Origin: Fuerstiella sp.
GTDB lineage: Bacteria > Planctomycetota > Planctomycetia > Planctomycetales > Planctomycetaceae
DNA: 42,990 nucleotides
Direction: 5' to 3'
NCBI GenBank assembly: GCA_029247265.1
Contig: JAQWLN010000122.1
Coordinates: 1 to 42,990 of the forward strand
Part shown: one piece after another, positions 26,725 through 36,338 of the stretch
Layout: each line of letters begins with the position of its first letter
How positions within the stretch are numbered: the stretch's first letter is position 1
Notes under the pieces: generated by a model
The model's input: the letters and a program-made list of their open reading frames with translations, nothing else
Told to the model about the DNA's origin: nothing
Databases searched by the model: none
Translations under genes and position numbers: made by a program

Positions 26725-27507
26725 ATGTTGCTTAGATTATTTGTCGTCACATCTGTTCTGATATGTCACTACTCCGAATCCGGGACAATTGCTGTTGCGG
26801 ACGTCGGCGTTGGCGCTGCTCCGATTGTTGGCGCCGAAGTGATCATCGACGGGTCTCGAAAGATGCTGGATGGAAAGTGGACGTACTGGGACGGCCCTCG
26901 GTTTGCCTCGTCACTGCCAATCAAGTGGAAGATCGTTGATGACCCGGTAGACAAAGGTACGGTTGTAATGACCGATGATCCGGTTGCGGCCGGCGGTAAG
27001 TATGGAACTGCGGACATCGTGACGAAAAAACGATATCGCGACTTCCGACTGCACATCGAATTCCTGGTGGTCAAGCCGGGCGGTAACAGTGGCGTCTATC
27101 TGCAGAACCGCTACGAAATCCAGGTGCTGGATGGAGATAAGACGAAGCACGGTATGGGAGCCGTCATCAACGAAACAGAATCACCATATCATGCATACAA
27201 CGGATTCGGAAAATGGAATGCATATGACATCAACTTTCGTGCAGCGCGGTTCAAAGACGGCAAGCTGACAGAAAAAGCCAGAGTGTCCATGTATTTCAAC
27301 GGTAAGAAGGTGCACGATCACATACAGATCAACAAGGTCTGGGGCGGCCCAAATTCAGGTGTTGACGGCGGCAATGAAAAGGGATTCGGCATCACAGACA
27401 CACCGCAGGGCCTGAAACTTCAGTGCGAAGGCCACGACGTGCGTTACCGCAACACCTGGATCAAAGAGCTGAACCTCACAGAACCAAGAACCGATTTCAG
27501 CGAATGA
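26725..27507 (+). CDS. DUF1080 (3-keto-disaccharide hydrolase-like) secreted protein
   Basis: This 260-residue protein has a short signal sequence (residues 1-25) and one DUF1080 domain, a concanavalin-like beta-sandwich found in very many copies in planctomycetes; some members hydrolyse 3-keto-glycosides. The typical path is visible: LDGKWTYWDG (about 47-56), FRLHIEFLVVKPGGNSGVYLQNRYEIQVLD (about 108-137, with the conserved NSG and YEIQ), then NAYDINFRAARF, VSMYFNGKKVHDH and the closing LKLQCEGHDVRYRNTWIKEL. The ATG at 26725 has only a weak purine-rich GAAAG upstream. It stands alone between a 537-bp gap and a convergent TrkH gene. It probably acts outside the cytoplasm on polysaccharide-derived sugars, in step with secreted Gfo/Idh enzymes. 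The substrate is not known. Confidence 0.93.
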   Translation: MLLRLFVVTSVLICHYSESGTIAVADVGVGAAPIVGAEVIIDGSRKMLDGKWTYWDGPRFASSLPIKWKIVDDPVDKGTVVMTDDPVAAGGKYGTADIVTKKRYRDFRLHIEFLVVKPGGNSGVYLQNRYEIQVLDGDKTKHGMGAVINETESPYHAYNGFGKWNAYDINFRAARFKDGKLTEKARVSMYFNGKKVHDHIQINKVWGGPNSGVDGGNEKGFGITDTPQGLKLQCEGHDVRYRNTWIKELNLTEPRTDFSE

Positions 27508-27673
27508 AGCCGCAAGGTGACAGCACCAGGATGACCGCAGGCCGTACGAAGTGCGGCACTGCGATTGGGATGATGGTTAGAACGCCGCGTTCCACTCGGC
27601 CTACCGTGTCACGGCCTTTGTCCTGTTTGCCGACTGCGGCAAGGCCAGGTAATGAGCTCCGGCAGGCGGCGGG

Positions 27674-29284
27674 CTATTGAAGCTTCCAGAACCCCGGGAT
27701 CAACAGGACGATGATGGCAAACAGTTCCAGTCGTCCCAGAAGCATCAGGAATGTTAACAGAAGCTTTGACGCGTCCGAGAATGCCGAGTAATTACCGTGA
27801 GGACCACAGACGCCCAGTCCCGGTCCAATATTGTTGAGCGTTGCCGCGATGGCTCCGGCGCAATCCGTGAGTTTTTCGGCCGATGTTTCACCCTGCCACT
27901 GCGTGCCCGGTTCGATCGCCATCAGCAGGCACCAACTGCCTGCAAAAATCACGGCAATCAGGCAAAAATACACAAGCACGTCCCGCCCTACCGAATCGTC
28001 GACTCGATTTCCGTCGATACGCAGTGGGCGCACAAGGTTAGGACGAAAGGCACGTTCTGCCTCCAGTTTCAGAACACTGCACAGCACCAGAAATCGGATA
28101 ACCTTGATGCCGCCACCTGTGGATCCGGAACACCCTCCCACAAACATCAGCAACAGCAATACTGATCGGGAGAATTCCGGCCAGAGGGCAAAATCCACAG
28201 TGCCAAAACCCGTCGTCGTCATAACCGCCACGACGTTAAAACAGGCATGACGCAAACCGCTGGAAATTGAGGGATAGGTGTCGGTGCCGTACAGGACAGC
28301 CGTAAGCGTCGCTGTACCGACAAAGAGAATCGCCAAATACGCCCGAAATTCCGGATCGGAAAAGAATGCACGGACACGGTCAATAACGGTGCGTTCTGAG
28401 CGTCCGGTGGGCTTTCGCAGCAGCAGATAATACAGATTGAAGTTGGTGCCGGCAGCGATCATGAAAACGATGAGCGTGAATTCAAAACGCGCGTCGCCAA
28501 AAGCGCCGACGCTGTCATTCCGAGTGCTGAAGCCGCCTGTCGCCAGCGTTCCAAACGTATGGCACAACGAATCAAAGAGATCCAGCCCCTGAATCAACAG
28601 AATCACCGTCATCAGCGCTGACAGACCAAGATAAATGCCCCACATCAGCATCGCTGTTTCGCGCACACGTGGACGCACCGTATCCGTGAGCGGACCGGGA
28701 ACTTCCCGACGCATCAACGCTTTGCCACCCGCACCAAGCTGCCCCAGAATCGCGACAAACAGCACGATGATTCCCATTCCCCCCAGCCAGTGAGTGAAAC
28801 TGCGCCAGAATAGAACACTGCGAGGAATGTAGGCGATCTCTCCGCGTAAGGCAGCCTGTTCGCAGTCGACGACACCAGAAGGGATCTCGAGGTCTGTCAG
28901 TACAGACGCACCGGTCGTCGTGAATCCGGAGATCGATTCAAACACGGCATCGGACACGCTCATCGGAACTGCTGCCATGCGATAGGTCGGCGTCAGAAAA
29001 AACGGCAGTGCCCCCATTACCCCGCACAGAATCCACCCAACGCCAACGACCGCCAGCGCCTCTTTCCGCAGCAACTTCTCCTTTGCCCGCCGACCACCAA
29101 ACAGAAGCAGTCCACCGACGACGCCGCACACGGCAATTGACCTGAGCATGCCCCCAAAAGCAGCCTGTTCAAAGACAACGGTCTGACCGAACCACGGATA
29201 TGACCAGGGCAACGTAACGACCATGGCACCGCCGATCAACAGCGAGATCAGCCCCAGCAGACGTGCAACAAGTGCCCAGTTCAT
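27674..29284 (-). CDS. TrkH/KtrB-type potassium transporter
   Basis: This membrane subunit of a K+ uptake system has 536 residues and about ten to twelve helices. The four selectivity-filter turns of the family are present in order: SGFTTTGAS (about 118-126), FGTLATGGFS (about 244-253), MTTTGFGTVDF (about 354-364) and NNIGPGLG (about 480-487), with the basic loop GGCSGSTGGGIKV after the third. TrkH works with a cytoplasmic NAD-binding partner TrkA; none is in the window. The ATG at 29284 begins directly at the first helix. The ThuA gene lies upstream on the same strand, 182 bp away, and the DUF1080 gene converges from the other side (166 bp). It could also carry sodium, as some Ktr relatives do. 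Confidence 0.95.
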   Translation of the reverse strand: MNWALVARLLGLISLLIGGAMVVTLPWSYPWFGQTVVFEQAAFGGMLRSIAVCGVVGGLLLFGGRRAKEKLLRKEALAVVGVGWILCGVMGALPFFLTPTYRMAAVPMSVSDAVFESISGFTTTGASVLTDLEIPSGVVDCEQAALRGEIAYIPRSVLFWRSFTHWLGGMGIIVLFVAILGQLGAGGKALMRREVPGPLTDTVRPRVRETAMLMWGIYLGLSALMTVILLIQGLDLFDSLCHTFGTLATGGFSTRNDSVGAFGDARFEFTLIVFMIAAGTNFNLYYLLLRKPTGRSERTVIDRVRAFFSDPEFRAYLAILFVGTATLTAVLYGTDTYPSISSGLRHACFNVVAVMTTTGFGTVDFALWPEFSRSVLLLLMFVGGCSGSTGGGIKVIRFLVLCSVLKLEAERAFRPNLVRPLRIDGNRVDDSVGRDVLVYFCLIAVIFAGSWCLLMAIEPGTQWQGETSAEKLTDCAGAIAATLNNIGPGLGVCGPHGNYSAFSDASKLLLTFLMLLGRLELFAIIVLLIPGFWKLQ

Positions 29285-29466
29285 ATTTGATCCGATGGAT
29301 ACGACGACTGTCTGCAGCTCGTTTTTACCCGAAGTGTGTCAGCAGGATGCCGCCAACAGAGCCGGTCAGACACAGTTCGCATTACAAGTTTTCGACCAGT
29401 CAACGACAGAAAGAAATGCCGTTCGCAATACTGTCGGACAGGAAAACGCCTGGCCCCAACCGTCAA

Positions 29467-30345
29467 CTATCGCGATGATGCAGTAAACCGTGGATCCGGC
29501 ACGGGAACGGCAGCCTGATCATTCCCGATGACAATCGGTTTGATTCCGGAACCTTCGTAGCCAGCGATCGGCTCGCCATTGGGCTGCAGTCGATCCACAC
29601 TCCACAGCAGTCCCTTTGCGACAAGATTCAGCCAGACGTCGTTGTTCATCGTCTCATTGTGGTGGCCCAGCGACGTGCCGAAGACTCTGGCCCGGCCGAA
29701 TGTATTCAGCCAGATGACGGTGTGCTCCTTCTTTGTGTCTTCGCCCCAGGCCTGCGCCAGTGGAATACAATTTGGCCACACGCGTTCAATCTTGTACAGC
29801 TCACCATTCGGTGTCGGCCATTCTTCAGGAAAGCCTGTCATGACAGGATGTCCGGCATTCACTGTCACGGCTTTGACGGCTCGTTTCTTTTCGTGACTTC
29901 GCGATGTCACGCCGATCAGTTCCCGCCACGAATCAGCCGCAACAGCCGCATTGCGGTAGCTGTGCAATGAACAGTGTACGAAGATCCCAGGCACGCCGTC
30001 GTGGTGAGCGGCCGCTATTGCCTGAACAAAATCGTCATCGACAACGCCACCAAAACATTCGTTATGGAAAATAACGTCGTACTTCTTCGCCCACCCTTTT
30101 TCACTGTAGACCGAGATCTTGTGGTCACGACCGGTGCCACCTTCGTGGACAATATCCCACGTAATGTGGACTCGCTGACTCATACCCTCGGTAATGATTC
30201 GCTTTTGACTTTCGTAATCGTGGCAACAGCCACCAGTAATCAACAGCCCCTTTAGTGGCTCTGGTTTATCGGCCGCTGTGGCCCCCGCACACAGGAACGT
30301 GATGAACGAGAATGCATACAAAATCCGAAGGCCACAATAATTCAT
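29467..30345 (-). CDS. Secreted ThuA-domain protein
   Basis: ThuA-like domains share a glutamine-amidotransferase fold and are frequent in planctomycete sugar clusters; their enzymatic role is largely unproven. The 292 residues begin with a signal peptide (cut near ATAADK, about residue 25). The domain follows: LLITGGCCHDYESQKRII (34-51), the F-x-N-E-C-F-G stretch (HNECFGG, about 94-100) and GIFVHCSLHSYRN (about 119-131), with the histidine/cysteine pairs typical of this subgroup, then GHPVMTGFPEEW and the late VFGTSLGHHNETM motif. The tail of about 50 residues ends polar. It is the last gene of a same-strand run with the DUF1501 and PSCyt1/DUF1549/DUF1553 genes, 101 bp after the DUF1501 stop, so it may be co-transcribed. 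Confidence 0.93.
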   Translation of the reverse strand: MNYCGLRILYAFSFITFLCAGATAADKPEPLKGLLITGGCCHDYESQKRIITEGMSQRVHITWDIVHEGGTGRDHKISVYSEKGWAKKYDVIFHNECFGGVVDDDFVQAIAAAHHDGVPGIFVHCSLHSYRNAAVAADSWRELIGVTSRSHEKKRAVKAVTVNAGHPVMTGFPEEWPTPNGELYKIERVWPNCIPLAQAWGEDTKKEHTVIWLNTFGRARVFGTSLGHHNETMNNDVWLNLVAKGLLWSVDRLQPNGEPIAGYEGSGIKPIVIGNDQAAVPVPDPRFTASSR

Positions 30346-30446
30346 TTCAAAACCTGTCAGTTGAGTGATGAGACCGGCATGTTACGACACTTAAAGAATG
30401 CCTCGTCACATGGAAATCATGTTAGCCAATGTCGAGCCGAACGCGA

Positions 30447-31865
30447 CTACCCAGTGAGAATTTCTTTCACGACATTCCCGTGAACGTCTGTCAGTCGAAA
30501 GTCTCGCCCCTGTGAACGGAATGTCAGCTGCCTGTGATCAATGCCCAGCTGATGCAGAATCGTTGCCTGCAGGTCGTGGACGTGAACTCTGCCTTCTGTT
30601 ACGCCAAATCCCAGTTCGTCGGTGGCCCCGAGCGTAAATCCGGGTTTGATCCCGGCGCCAGCCAACCACATGGTATAGGCATCGATGTGGTGGTCCCGAC
30701 CAGCTGGCGTGCGTTCTTCACCCATCGGTGTTCGGCCGAATTCTCCGCCCCAGACCACCAGCACATCGTCCAGCAGTCCTCGTTGTTTCAGATCCTTCAC
30801 CAGCGCTGCCGATGCCTGGTCAACTTCTTTACAACGCAGTGGCAATTCGCCATCCAGGGATTCCGCGGCGCCGTGCTGATCCCAGCTGGTGTGGTACAAC
30901 TGAATGAATCGCACGCCACGTTCGACCAGGCGTCGTGCAAGAATAGCGTTGTTCGCAAACGATGGTTTTCCAGGTTCGACGCCGTACATTTTGAGCACAT
31001 GGTCTGATTCGTCACTCAGATCCATTAGGTCCGGAGCACTCATCTGCATCCGATAGGCCATTTCATAGGCTGCAATTCGAGTCTGGATTTCCGGGTCACC
31101 AACACTGTCAAACCGCAATTGATTCAATCCACTGACGGTATCCGTGAACTCCCGCTGCGCATCTCGGTCATAGTCAGCCGGACTTTTCAGATTCAGAATC
31201 GGATCCCCCTGCCCGCGAAACGGAACGCCCTGATAATTCGTCGGCAGGAAACCACTGGACCACAGCGCTGATCCGCCGCGAGGCCCTCGCGGACCGGATT
31301 GCAGTACGACGAACCCGGGCAGATTGGCCGATTCACTGCCAATACCGTATGTCACCCACGACCCCATGGACGGACGCCCGGGCTGAGGCGATCCGGTCTG
31401 CATGAACAGTTTCGCCGGACCATGGTTGAACACGTCTGTCACCATACCCTTCACGAAGCAAACGTCATCGACGATCTCCCGGTGATATGGCAACAGAGCA
31501 CTGAGTTCAACTCCGCTTTCTCCGTAGCGACCAAACTTCTGCCGCGGCCCCAGAAGTGTTTCCGTTCCTTTCAGGAACGCGAAACGCCTGTCCTTCATAA
31601 AGCTTTCCGGAGGCGTTTGCCCCGACAGTTCGGTCAGCTTCGGTTTGTTTTCAAACAATTCCAGCTGGCTGGGTCCACCCGCCATGAACAGATAAATGAC
31701 GGCTTTGGCTTTGGCGACAGGCCTGGGAGCGGTATCAGCCGAACACGAGTCTGCCAGCAGAGACGCAAGCCCCATACTGCCGACGCTCAGCCCCGCCTGG
31801 CCAAAGAAACCTCGACGAGTCGAAGCCAGCAGCGGATGATTTGAAGAAGGAGATTTGTGTTTCAT
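30447..31865 (-). CDS. DUF1501 (sulfatase-like fold) Tat-exported protein
   Basis: DUF1501 proteins have an alkaline-phosphatase/sulfatase-like fold and are almost always found next to PSCyt1/DUF1549/DUF1553 proteins, as here (115 bp downstream of that gene). The 472 residues open with a twin-arginine type signal (STRRGFFGQAG, about 15-25). Family stretches include AVIYLFMAGGPSQLELF, GHx-poor HGPAKLFMQTGSPQPGRPSMGSWV, FIQLYHTSWDQHG, VVWGGEFGRTP and GRDHHIDAYTMWLAGAG, the last with metal-type histidines. The ATG at 31865 is preferred over an upstream in-frame start at 32006 because the signal follows it directly. The biochemical role of the family is unknown; co-export with the cytochrome-like partner suggests a shared extracytoplasmic complex. 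Confidence 0.95.
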   Translation of the reverse strand: MKHKSPSSNHPLLASTRRGFFGQAGLSVGSMGLASLLADSCSADTAPRPVAKAKAVIYLFMAGGPSQLELFENKPKLTELSGQTPPESFMKDRRFAFLKGTETLLGPRQKFGRYGESGVELSALLPYHREIVDDVCFVKGMVTDVFNHGPAKLFMQTGSPQPGRPSMGSWVTYGIGSESANLPGFVVLQSGPRGPRGGSALWSSGFLPTNYQGVPFRGQGDPILNLKSPADYDRDAQREFTDTVSGLNQLRFDSVGDPEIQTRIAAYEMAYRMQMSAPDLMDLSDESDHVLKMYGVEPGKPSFANNAILARRLVERGVRFIQLYHTSWDQHGAAESLDGELPLRCKEVDQASAALVKDLKQRGLLDDVLVVWGGEFGRTPMGEERTPAGRDHHIDAYTMWLAGAGIKPGFTLGATDELGFGVTEGRVHVHDLQATILHQLGIDHRQLTFRSQGRDFRLTDVHGNVVKEILTG

Positions 31866-31980
31866 CGTTTCGCGATACCGTCGGCAGTGTTTAATCGGCG
31901 TCAGGCCATGTGAAATTTTGCAGTTTCGGGCAATCAGATGTGCGAGGAAGCAACCCCCCTTGTAAACCATGTCCAGCTGC

Positions 31981-34965
31981 TCACTCGCGCGTGACAAATT
32001 CGTCAAGATTCATGATGACTCGAGCCACTGCTGTCCAGACTTTTTCTTCATTGCTGAATTGTTTTCGGACGTGTTGTGTGTAGTTCTGCAGGCGAGCGGT
32101 TTCAGCCAGCGCCGGACTGCGGGCAAGACCAGTGCGAAAGGCGAAATGCACCCGATCGAGATCAGACGCACCACCTTCTTCAACAATGCGTTGACCGAAG
32201 ATCTCTGCAAGTTCAAACAGCGCTTCAGAATTTGCCAACGTGAGTGACTGCAAAGGCGTATTGGAACGGTCGCGACTGGTGCAGACCTGATTGAATTTCG
32301 GCACATCAAACGTGGTCAGCATGGGGTACGGTGCACTGCGATAGAAGAACGTATACATGCCCCGACGAAAACGATCTTCGTCCTGGCTGGTCTTCCAGTT
32401 TTTCTTTCTCTGGGTAAATGCGTACACACCTTCAGGCTGAGGGGGATAGACTCCGGGACCGCCGATCCGGGGACTGAGTTTCCCGCTGACAGCCAGTGCC
32501 AGATCACGAATAATCTCTGCCTCGACGCGGATTCGTGACTGCCGAGCCAGCAGACGATTTTGCGGATCAGTGTTTACCAGATCTGTTCGCGTGTCGGACC
32601 TTTGCCGGTATGTCGCAGACGTCATCAGAAGTCGCAGCATGGCCTTTGTTGACCATTCCTGTTGCATGAATTCGGCGGCAAGCCAGTCCAGCAGTTCGGG
32701 GTGAGAGGGCAGCGTCCCCTGAGTCCCAAAGTCATTTTCCGTTTCAACGAGCCCACGGCCAAACAGTCGCATCCAGATTCGATTCATGCGGACGCGCGCG
32801 GTCAGTGGATGCTTCTTACTCAGCAGCCACCTGGCAAGGTCGAGTCGATCGCGCTGCGTGTCAGATGCCGGCAGTCCCGGCAGAACGCCCGGAACACCTG
32901 GCTGAAGACTCTCACCCGGTCGCAGGAAATCACCACGAATCTGGCGGAAAGCCTGCCGCGGCTTTTCCAGCTCCTGAAGTATCATTGTCGTGGGGATGCT
33001 GCGTTTGACTGAGTCGAACTTCTTCGTTGTTTCCGTCAGCTGACGATCCAGATCGGCCAATTCAGCATCTGACTGCACGAAGGCCTTGCGAAGTTTGGCT
33101 TTCTGCTCGGCACTGCGTTTGTCCGGCTCCACAGCAATCAGTGTGGCCAGTTGAGCAGCCCCTGGACGATCAACCCATTCGTCGGAAGAAATGCTCAGAC
33201 GATACCGGCCAATGCTGAACATCTTTCGATTAAACTGCATCTTGAAAGTCAGCGCATGGTCTTCCTCAACCTCCAGCGTTTCCGGCAGCACGAACCACGC
33301 GATACGATTTCGGTTCGGGCTGCCTTCCGGGGCATCATTAATCGCCCAACCCGTATCACCTTTGCCGTCAATGGCCTTTCCCACGGCGTAGCCTGCCTGG
33401 GAATGCTCAGCTCCTGCTCGAGCGAACCTTAATTCTCGACCATCGCCGGTACGAAACCAAAATTCAGACAGAACAAAGTTGCCGCTGTCCGCACGACCAG
33501 GCCCCTTGTTTGGCAGGCTGTCGTCCGTCAATACTTCCAGACGCACGGAGCGAATTTTCGTCAGCGGACTTCTGGCAGTGGAATGGTATTCTTCACTGTC
33601 CGCCGCAGTCCCCGTCACCAGCAGCGAGTGATCGCCAAGACTGCTGAGCGTGGAATCCTTCGTCGACTTGCCTGACAACGGAAGGATCTGCCACGACATT
33701 CCGTCGTCGGTGTCGGCAGTTGCACTTTTTGCCTTTACTACGATGTCTTTCTCCCAGATCTTCTGTCGTTTTTCGACGTCCGGGTCACTGTCCAATTGCT
33801 CTGAAAGCGAAGCCTTCAACGTTGACAGTTCATCAAGCTGCTGTGTCTGAGTCGCCGACGGCACCTGAACTGTCGGCGTCACGGAATTGCGGTCGACAGT
33901 GGAGTTAAAGAATGCGTACAGCTGGTAATACTCGGCCTGACTGACCGGGTCAAACTTGTGAGAATGACACTTCGCACAACCTACCGTCAGCCCCATCCAG
34001 ACCAGTCCGGTGGTGTCTGTCCGGTCCTTCACCTGCTCATCGCGAAACTGATCGGCTTTGGTTCCGCCTTCGCTGTTAATCAACGTGTTGCGATGAAAAC
34101 CTGTCGCCACCTTTTGAGCCAGTGTCGGATTGTCCAGCAGATCACCCGCCAGTTGCTCCGTCGTAAATTGATCAAAAGGCAGGTCGCGATTGAACGCTTC
34201 AATGACCCAGTCACGGTACGGCCAGATGGAACGTTCATTGTCGTTCGTGTAGCCGTGTGAATCTGCGTAACGCGCCTGATCCAGCCAGTGACGGCCCCAC
34301 CGTTCACCGAAATGCGGACTCTGCAGCACGTCATCCACCATGCGTTCATAAGCATCTGCTTGAGTATCGCGAGTGAAAGCATCAACCTGTTGAATACTCG
34401 GCAGCAGCCCGAGCAGATCCAGATAAACCCGCCTGATCAGAGTTGCCCGCTCTGCCTCTTTCGAGGGTTCGATTCCTGAGGCATTAAGCCTTGCCAGTAT
34501 GAAGGCATCCACATCGTTCTTCGGCCAGTCAGCAGGAACGACGTCCGGTGTCGCCGGACGACTGATGGATTCAAACGACCAGTGTTTCGCGTAGGTCGCT
34601 CCCTGATCAATCCATTGCCGCAGAACCGCGACCTGCTGGTCACTGAGACGTTCGCCGGAATCAGGAGGCGGCATGACCAGATCTTCATCGCGGGACGTGA
34701 TGCGTTCCACCATGCCGCTGACAGACGAATTCCCGGGAGCAATTGCGGCCACGTCGTCATGGACGGCGATCGCATTCGAACGCTGATCCAGCCGAAGATC
34801 GGCCTGCCGTTGTTCAGCATCCGGACCATGACACTCGAAACAATGATTGGACAGGATCGGTCGAACATCGCGATTGAAGTCGATTCTGTCGTCGGCTGCG
34901 TTACCTGTCATGCTGGCTGCAGTCCAGCACAACGTCGTCATCAGAATATGACGTTTCACTGACAT
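31981..34965 (-). CDS. PSCyt1/DUF1549/DUF1553 cytochrome-type secreted protein
   Basis: This planctomycete-type protein of about 994 residues has a signal peptide (about 1-24) and then the PSCyt1 cytochrome c-like domain with heme motif CFECH (42-46) and the later VMPPPDSGERLS methionine region. DUF1549 follows (about 145-345), with FGERWGRHWLDQARYADSHGYTND and a second heme-type motif CAKCH (330-334). About 240 residues of a linker and F5/8-like sandwich come next, and DUF1553 closes the protein (about 700-960, LTARVRMNRIWMRLFGRGLV...; RSNTPLQSLTLAN). The two CxxCH motifs imply covalent heme and electron transfer outside the cytoplasm. The ATG at 34965 is chosen for the signal peptide; one ten codons upstream (34995) is possible. 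The DUF1501 partner follows. Confidence 0.95.
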   Translation of the reverse strand: MSVKRHILMTTLCWTAASMTGNAADDRIDFNRDVRPILSNHCFECHGPDAEQRQADLRLDQRSNAIAVHDDVAAIAPGNSSVSGMVERITSRDEDLVMPPPDSGERLSDQQVAVLRQWIDQGATYAKHWSFESISRPATPDVVPADWPKNDVDAFILARLNASGIEPSKEAERATLIRRVYLDLLGLLPSIQQVDAFTRDTQADAYERMVDDVLQSPHFGERWGRHWLDQARYADSHGYTNDNERSIWPYRDWVIEAFNRDLPFDQFTTEQLAGDLLDNPTLAQKVATGFHRNTLINSEGGTKADQFRDEQVKDRTDTTGLVWMGLTVGCAKCHSHKFDPVSQAEYYQLYAFFNSTVDRNSVTPTVQVPSATQTQQLDELSTLKASLSEQLDSDPDVEKRQKIWEKDIVVKAKSATADTDDGMSWQILPLSGKSTKDSTLSSLGDHSLLVTGTAADSEEYHSTARSPLTKIRSVRLEVLTDDSLPNKGPGRADSGNFVLSEFWFRTGDGRELRFARAGAEHSQAGYAVGKAIDGKGDTGWAINDAPEGSPNRNRIAWFVLPETLEVEEDHALTFKMQFNRKMFSIGRYRLSISSDEWVDRPGAAQLATLIAVEPDKRSAEQKAKLRKAFVQSDAELADLDRQLTETTKKFDSVKRSIPTTMILQELEKPRQAFRQIRGDFLRPGESLQPGVPGVLPGLPASDTQRDRLDLARWLLSKKHPLTARVRMNRIWMRLFGRGLVETENDFGTQGTLPSHPELLDWLAAEFMQQEWSTKAMLRLLMTSATYRQRSDTRTDLVNTDPQNRLLARQSRIRVEAEIIRDLALAVSGKLSPRIGGPGVYPPQPEGVYAFTQRKKNWKTSQDEDRFRRGMYTFFYRSAPYPMLTTFDVPKFNQVCTSRDRSNTPLQSLTLANSEALFELAEIFGQRIVEEGGASDLDRVHFAFRTGLARSPALAETARLQNYTQHVRKQFSNEEKVWTAVARVIMNLDEFVTRE

Positions 34966-35251
34966 CGAATGAATCACGGTCACCGGCCCCATCACGGACG
35001 AAGCGTGTCAAACGGAAACGGTTCCCGCCGAATGTAAGCATGATACTCACGGCCACGGTCAACATCCACCTGCGAGCCGTAATGCGATCTCTGGACACAA
35101 AAGGATCACGAATAAATGCGTCGTGCACGGCAGAATGACAATATGTTGCGACCTGAATCCCCTGGTGTCTTTGCGTGCACGCGTTGCACGTTCTCCGGGC
35201 TGCATCGACTGCAGTAGTGCCACTCAGGATCAGTGGTGCGGCGACGTCTGC

Positions 35252-35951
35252 TCACTGAGTGTTTGCGACAGTGTTCCGTTCGGCAGAGAATCTCTGAGGA
35301 GCCTTCAGGAAAGCGGCTCGGTTGCGTTCAGAGGCAAAAAAGTAGACGCGTTTACCATATGCTGCTCCCAATTCAATCGCGCCGATTTGCACCCTGTTGT
35401 CATTTCCCAATGCTACCGGATCGCAACCGTGCAAATACGGAATGTACTTTTCAGGATCCGCGATAAAGCTCTTAAGTTCCTTGGCGCTGCTCAGCGAATA
35501 GCTAACGCGTTGGTATTCATACTGGAATTCAGCTTCACCCCGAACCCATTTCGACTCCGTTGAAAGCGACACCGGACAGTATCCGTCAAGGCCGATACGT
35601 CGGCCCGAATCACGGCGAAGCGTCATCGTGAATGGAGGATCAGGGTCTTCGGCCTCATCGATCCGCGTGAATTTCGTGTCGACGGTCATCCCGGATTCTG
35701 CGACGACCGCCATCTTCGGCTCAAAGAGAATCGACTGCTGCACAGCGACAGTCGGCTTCGGCTCGGCAACAGCGTGCTCCTGCACAACGACCGCCTCCTC
35801 CGGTTCCACGACGGTCGATTCCTGCTCCGGCACGATGGTGCTCGACGCCTGCGCAGCGGCAGCCCACTACGTGGCATTGTCGTACTGTTCCGAGAATCTA
35901 CAGACTGGGCCACGCTGGTCGACATTGAGCCGTGTGACGATCTGCCGAAGC
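35252..35951 (-). pseudogene. C-terminal (YHS-like) part of a broken thioredoxin-YHS gene
   Basis: The last 120 residues hold two YHS-like stretches: GLDGYCPVSLSTESKWVRG with YSLSSAKELKSFIADPEKYIPYLHGCDPV, and GKRVYFFASERNRAAFLKAPQRF. YHS domains are small, often metal-linked modules. A Glu/Val/Pro-rich low-complexity linker precedes them (VVEPEEAVVVQEHAVAEPKP and similar repeats). Upstream the same frame reads TLRQIVTRLNVDQRGP but contains an in-frame TAG at 35867-35869, so the GTG at 35833 is not a real start. The piece belongs to the exported thioredoxin-like gene starting at 36338. At least one frameshift and one stop must be undone to join them. Confidence 0.7.
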
Positions 35952-36338
35952 GTTTCAATGTTGCCACATAGCCAGAGCGAGACGCAGCGCCGGATGTTCG
36001 ATGCACCGCCTTGCCGTCTGGTGAAATGATAACATCGCTGGGTAAGGTCCTGATTTTGTACCGCCGAACCAGGTCACGGCGCACGTCACTCTTAACCTTC
36101 ACCCCTACAATGTTCGTCGTCAACGCGGACAACACCTCCGCCGTATTCAGCACGTTCCGTTCCATGCTGCGACACGGGCCACACCAGTCCGCGTGGAAAT
36201 GAATCAATAACGGTCGCTCGCTCTCGCTCGGTTCAACGCCGTTTCATAGTCATGTTCCCAGCCACCAGCCATGGCAGGAGCTGACATGAGAAACAGCGTA
36301 CACAAACATCCGGCAACTCGAATATACGTCAACGTCAC
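35952..36338 (-). pseudogene. Signal peptide and thioredoxin part of the broken gene
   Basis: The gene opens with a GTG at 36338, preceded by AAGGA eight bases upstream, and a signal peptide (TLTYIRVAGCLCTLFLMSAPAMA). After WEHDYETALNRARASDR the frame runs into a TGA, while another frame resumes with LLIHFHADWCGPCRSMERNVL, a thioredoxin-type CGPC active site. One base added near 36207-36210 joins them. The thioredoxin part continues (VGVKVKSDVRRDLVRRYKIRTLPSDVIISPDG, with the cis-proline region as LPS) to about residue 125 and then needs a second one-base correction at 35951-35957. Intact relatives in planctomycetes are exported thioredoxin-fold proteins of unknown partner. Here the reading is broken, by mutation or by assembly. 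Confidence 0.75.

Noticed and set aside
27600..27660. Nested GGCCTT...AAGGCC inverted repeat between the DUF1080 and TrkH genes
   Set aside because: The stem is interrupted by a large asymmetric bulge and lacks a T-run on either strand.
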